Shown: in pieces, positions 6,003 to 7,222 of the stretch
Layout of the letters: every line of letters begins with the position of its first letter
Numbering within the stretch: position 1 is the stretch's first letter
From: Candidatus Bathyarchaeota archaeon
GTDB taxonomy: Archaea > Thermoproteota > Bathyarchaeia > 40CM-2-53-6 > FEN-987
NCBI GenBank assembly: GCA_003152955.1
Contig: PMBQ01000366.1
Span: forward strand, 8,341 to 15,562
Direction of reading: 5' to 3'
Length of the DNA stretch: 7,222 bases
Translations under genes and position numbers: made by a program
The notes under the pieces: generated by a model
The model's database searches: none
Seen by the model: the letters and a program-made list of their open reading frames with translations, nothing else
Told to the model about the DNA's origin: nothing

Positions 6003-6830
6003 CTACTTACCGGTTTCCTGATCTTTCTTTTCCTTCGCCAAATCCTGTATACTTGCTATTCCCAACGGTGGAAATCCCATCGAGACACCGGCGATTGGAG
6101 TGTTTGTTGGGACGAGCATCAGTGTGCCTTTGCTTTGAAGTCCAAGCTCGTAGAGTATGTTCATCCACCGCAGTTCCAAGGCGCGAATATTCTTCTCGTA
6201 GAGATTTGCCGCGTCAACCATTTTCTGTGCCGCCTCGAACTCGGCCATCGCCAGCGTGACTCGCGCCCTACGCTCGCGTTCTGCTGAAGCCTGTCGTGAC
6301 ATTGCCTCCTGCAAAGCCTGTGGGATAGCTATGTCCTTGACCTCTACCGAGCTGTCCTTGATTCCCCACTGCTCGGTCTTCTCGTCGATTATGTTCCGTG
6401 CTTCGACTCCAACCTTCTCACGCTCCGCCAGTAATTCGTCGAAGCTCACTTTACCCATGACTTCTCTGAGAGTTGTCTGTGCCGCCCAGGTTGTTGCGTC
6501 GAGGTATCTCTCGACATTCAGGACGACCTTCTCCACATCGACAGCTTGGAAGAACATTATCGCATCAACGTTGACGGGTACGTTGTCTTTCGTTAGTGTT
6601 TGTTCGGTTCTGAATGGAATCGTTTGGATACGTAATGAGATGACATTTGGAATGCGGTCAACGAATGGAATAATGTAGAAAATTCCAGGACCTTTCATGC
6701 CCATAAAGCGCCCTAGGCGGAGTACAGGTGCACGCTCCCACTCCTTGATGACTCGAATGCCTGATGCCAACAGAATAAGTATGAAGAGTAGCAGGATGAA
6801 TCCAGCAATAATAAAGTCAGAAAGTGCCAT
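6003..6830 (-). CDS. Slipin / stomatin-like SPFH-domain membrane protein
   Basis: This 275-residue stomatin-family protein is anchored in the membrane by one N-terminal hydrophobic segment (about residues 5-24). These proteins form large ring or cage oligomers that organise membrane patches and work with NfeD partners. The SPFH/band 7 domain follows: VIKEWERAPVLRLGRFMG (27-44), KGPGIFYIIPFVDRI (46-60), TLTKDNVPVNVDA (78-90), AAQTTLREVMGKVSFDELLAERE (116-138) and WGIKDSSVEVKDIAIP (155-170). A charged Ala/Glu/Arg-rich helix (about 172-225, SAERERRAR) is likely to form the coiled coil for oligomerisation. The usual AEGE stretch after it reads AMAEFEA here. The C-terminus has a hydrophobic patch (TLMLVPTNTPIAGVSMGF); in Pyrococcus a C-terminal hydrophobic region of stomatin is cut by the NfeD protease. 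The start codon follows the NfeD stop with no gap, and TGAGGG lies 7 bases upstream, which fixes the start. Confidence 0.94.
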   Translation of the reverse strand: MALSDFIIAGFILLLFILILLASGIRVIKEWERAPVLRLGRFMGMKGPGIFYIIPFVDRIPNVISLRIQTIPFRTEQTLTKDNVPVNVDAIMFFQAVDVEKVVLNVERYLDATTWAAQTTLREVMGKVSFDELLAEREKVGVEARNIIDEKTEQWGIKDSSVEVKDIAIPQALQEAMSRQASAERERRARVTLAMAEFEAAQKMVDAANLYEKNIRALELRWMNILYELGLQSKGTLMLVPTNTPIAGVSMGFPPLGIASIQDLAKEKKDQETGK

Positions 6831-7222
6831 CTACTTGCCCTCAGGTCGAAGTTGCTTGGGCTTGACTCTTAAGATTAGTCCCTCTCTACTTACAACTTCT
6901 ACAGAGTCCCCTTGCTTTACAACACCTTCCAAGGTTTCGGCTCTCCAGATCTGCCCCTCAATCTTCACCTCGCCTCGCGGGGCTAGTTCAGAAACTGCGC
7001 TACCAGTCTTGCCCAACAGTCGTTCGGGGCCAGTCTTCACTTTCATGTGCCGCGCCTGACCCACTTTATAGACTACGGCACCAAAGATCCCAGACATCAC
7101 AAGTGCAACCAATATCAGGGTCTGCCTCGCCGACTCAACAGCTCTGATGGAAAGCAGTTCCCAACCGGGCAGCGGAAAAGCAAGGAAGCTTCCCACGACG
7201 ATCATTCCGATGCCACCCAATG
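6831..7222 (-). CDS. NfeD-family membrane protein, N-terminus cut by the window edge
   Basis: This is the C-terminal part (about 129 residues) of an NfeD protein, the usual operon partner of slipins. Two hydrophobic stretches are visible: GGIGMIVVGSFLAF at the window edge and TLILVALVMSGIFGAVVYKV. A soluble OB-fold domain follows (about the last 65 residues) with LLGKTGSAVSELAPRGEVKIEGQIW, GDSVEVVSREGLILRV and a charged tail. The frame stays open to the window end, and the TTG at 7218-7220 lies in the middle of a membrane segment, so the true start is outside. Whether this is the long form with an N-terminal ClpP-like serine protease (as in Pyrococcus PH1510) or a short form cannot be seen. 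The TAG stop directly abuts the slipin ATG, so the two are cotranscribed and probably translationally coupled. Confidence 0.9.
   Translation of the reverse strand, partial: LGGIGMIVVGSFLAFPLPGWELLSIRAVESARQTLILVALVMSGIFGAVVYKVGQARHMKVKTGPERLLGKTGSAVSELAPRGEVKIEGQIWRAETLEGVVKQGDSVEVVSREGLILRVKPKQLRPEGK
6838..6843 (-). promoter_or_regulatory. Ribosome-binding site of the slipin gene
   Basis: On the - strand TGAGGG lies 7 bases before the slipin ATG, inside the last codons of NfeD. Position and composition fit a Shine-Dalgarno site and support the chosen slipin start. Confidence 0.5.

Noticed and set aside
6256..6678. 140-codon open frame on the + strand opposite the slipin gene
   Set aside because: It is antisense to a well-supported SPFH protein, low-complexity Ser/Thr/Arg-rich, and resembles no family.

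Overview
The window holds a tightly packed molybdenum hydroxylase operon (xanthine dehydrogenase/aldehyde oxidase family) on the + strand, facing a membrane-protein pair (slipin and NfeD) on the - strand. GC content looks close to 50 % and no mobile element, RNA gene or CRISPR array is visible. The source is a prokaryote. I lean towards an archaeon, with low confidence. The reasons are the stomatin/NfeD pair of the kind studied in Pyrococcus, the many short gene overlaps, the apparent GTG and possible TTG starts, and short GGTGA-like motifs before some starts. A bacterium such as a Chloroflexota or actinobacterial lineage is not excluded.

Layout, + strand: (1) 1-1040, the C-terminal part of a molybdopterin-binding large subunit, cut by the window edge (here called L1); (2) 1006-1281, a MoaD/ThiS-type ubiquitin-fold sulfur carrier ending in Gly-Gly; (3) 1278-2171, the FAD subunit; (4) 2140-2637, the double [2Fe-2S] subunit; (5) 2644-4980, a second, full-length large subunit (L2); (6) 4989-5813, an XdhC/CoxI-type maturation factor. 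Every junction either overlaps or leaves fewer than ten bases, so one polycistronic mRNA is likely, with its promoter upstream of the window. A 189-base convergent spacer (5814-6002) carries an 8-bp perfect inverted repeat near its right end. On the - strand, NfeD (7222-6831, cut at its N-terminus by the window edge) is followed with no gap by a slipin (6830-6003).

How the genes fit together: the large subunit carries the Mo cofactor and active site, the small subunit passes electrons through two [2Fe-2S] clusters, and the medium subunit passes them on through FAD. The MoaD-like protein probably supplies sulfur for the molybdopterin dithiolene, and the XdhC-like protein probably handles and protects the sulfurated cofactor before insertion. 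The cluster therefore encodes an enzyme together with parts of its cofactor supply. Its most unusual points are two clearly different large subunits with only one visible FAD and one visible Fe-S subunit, and the dedicated MoaD placed between them. The substrate cannot be read from the sequence; the CO dehydrogenase active-site loop is absent. The slipin/NfeD pair is a separate unit concerned with membrane organisation.
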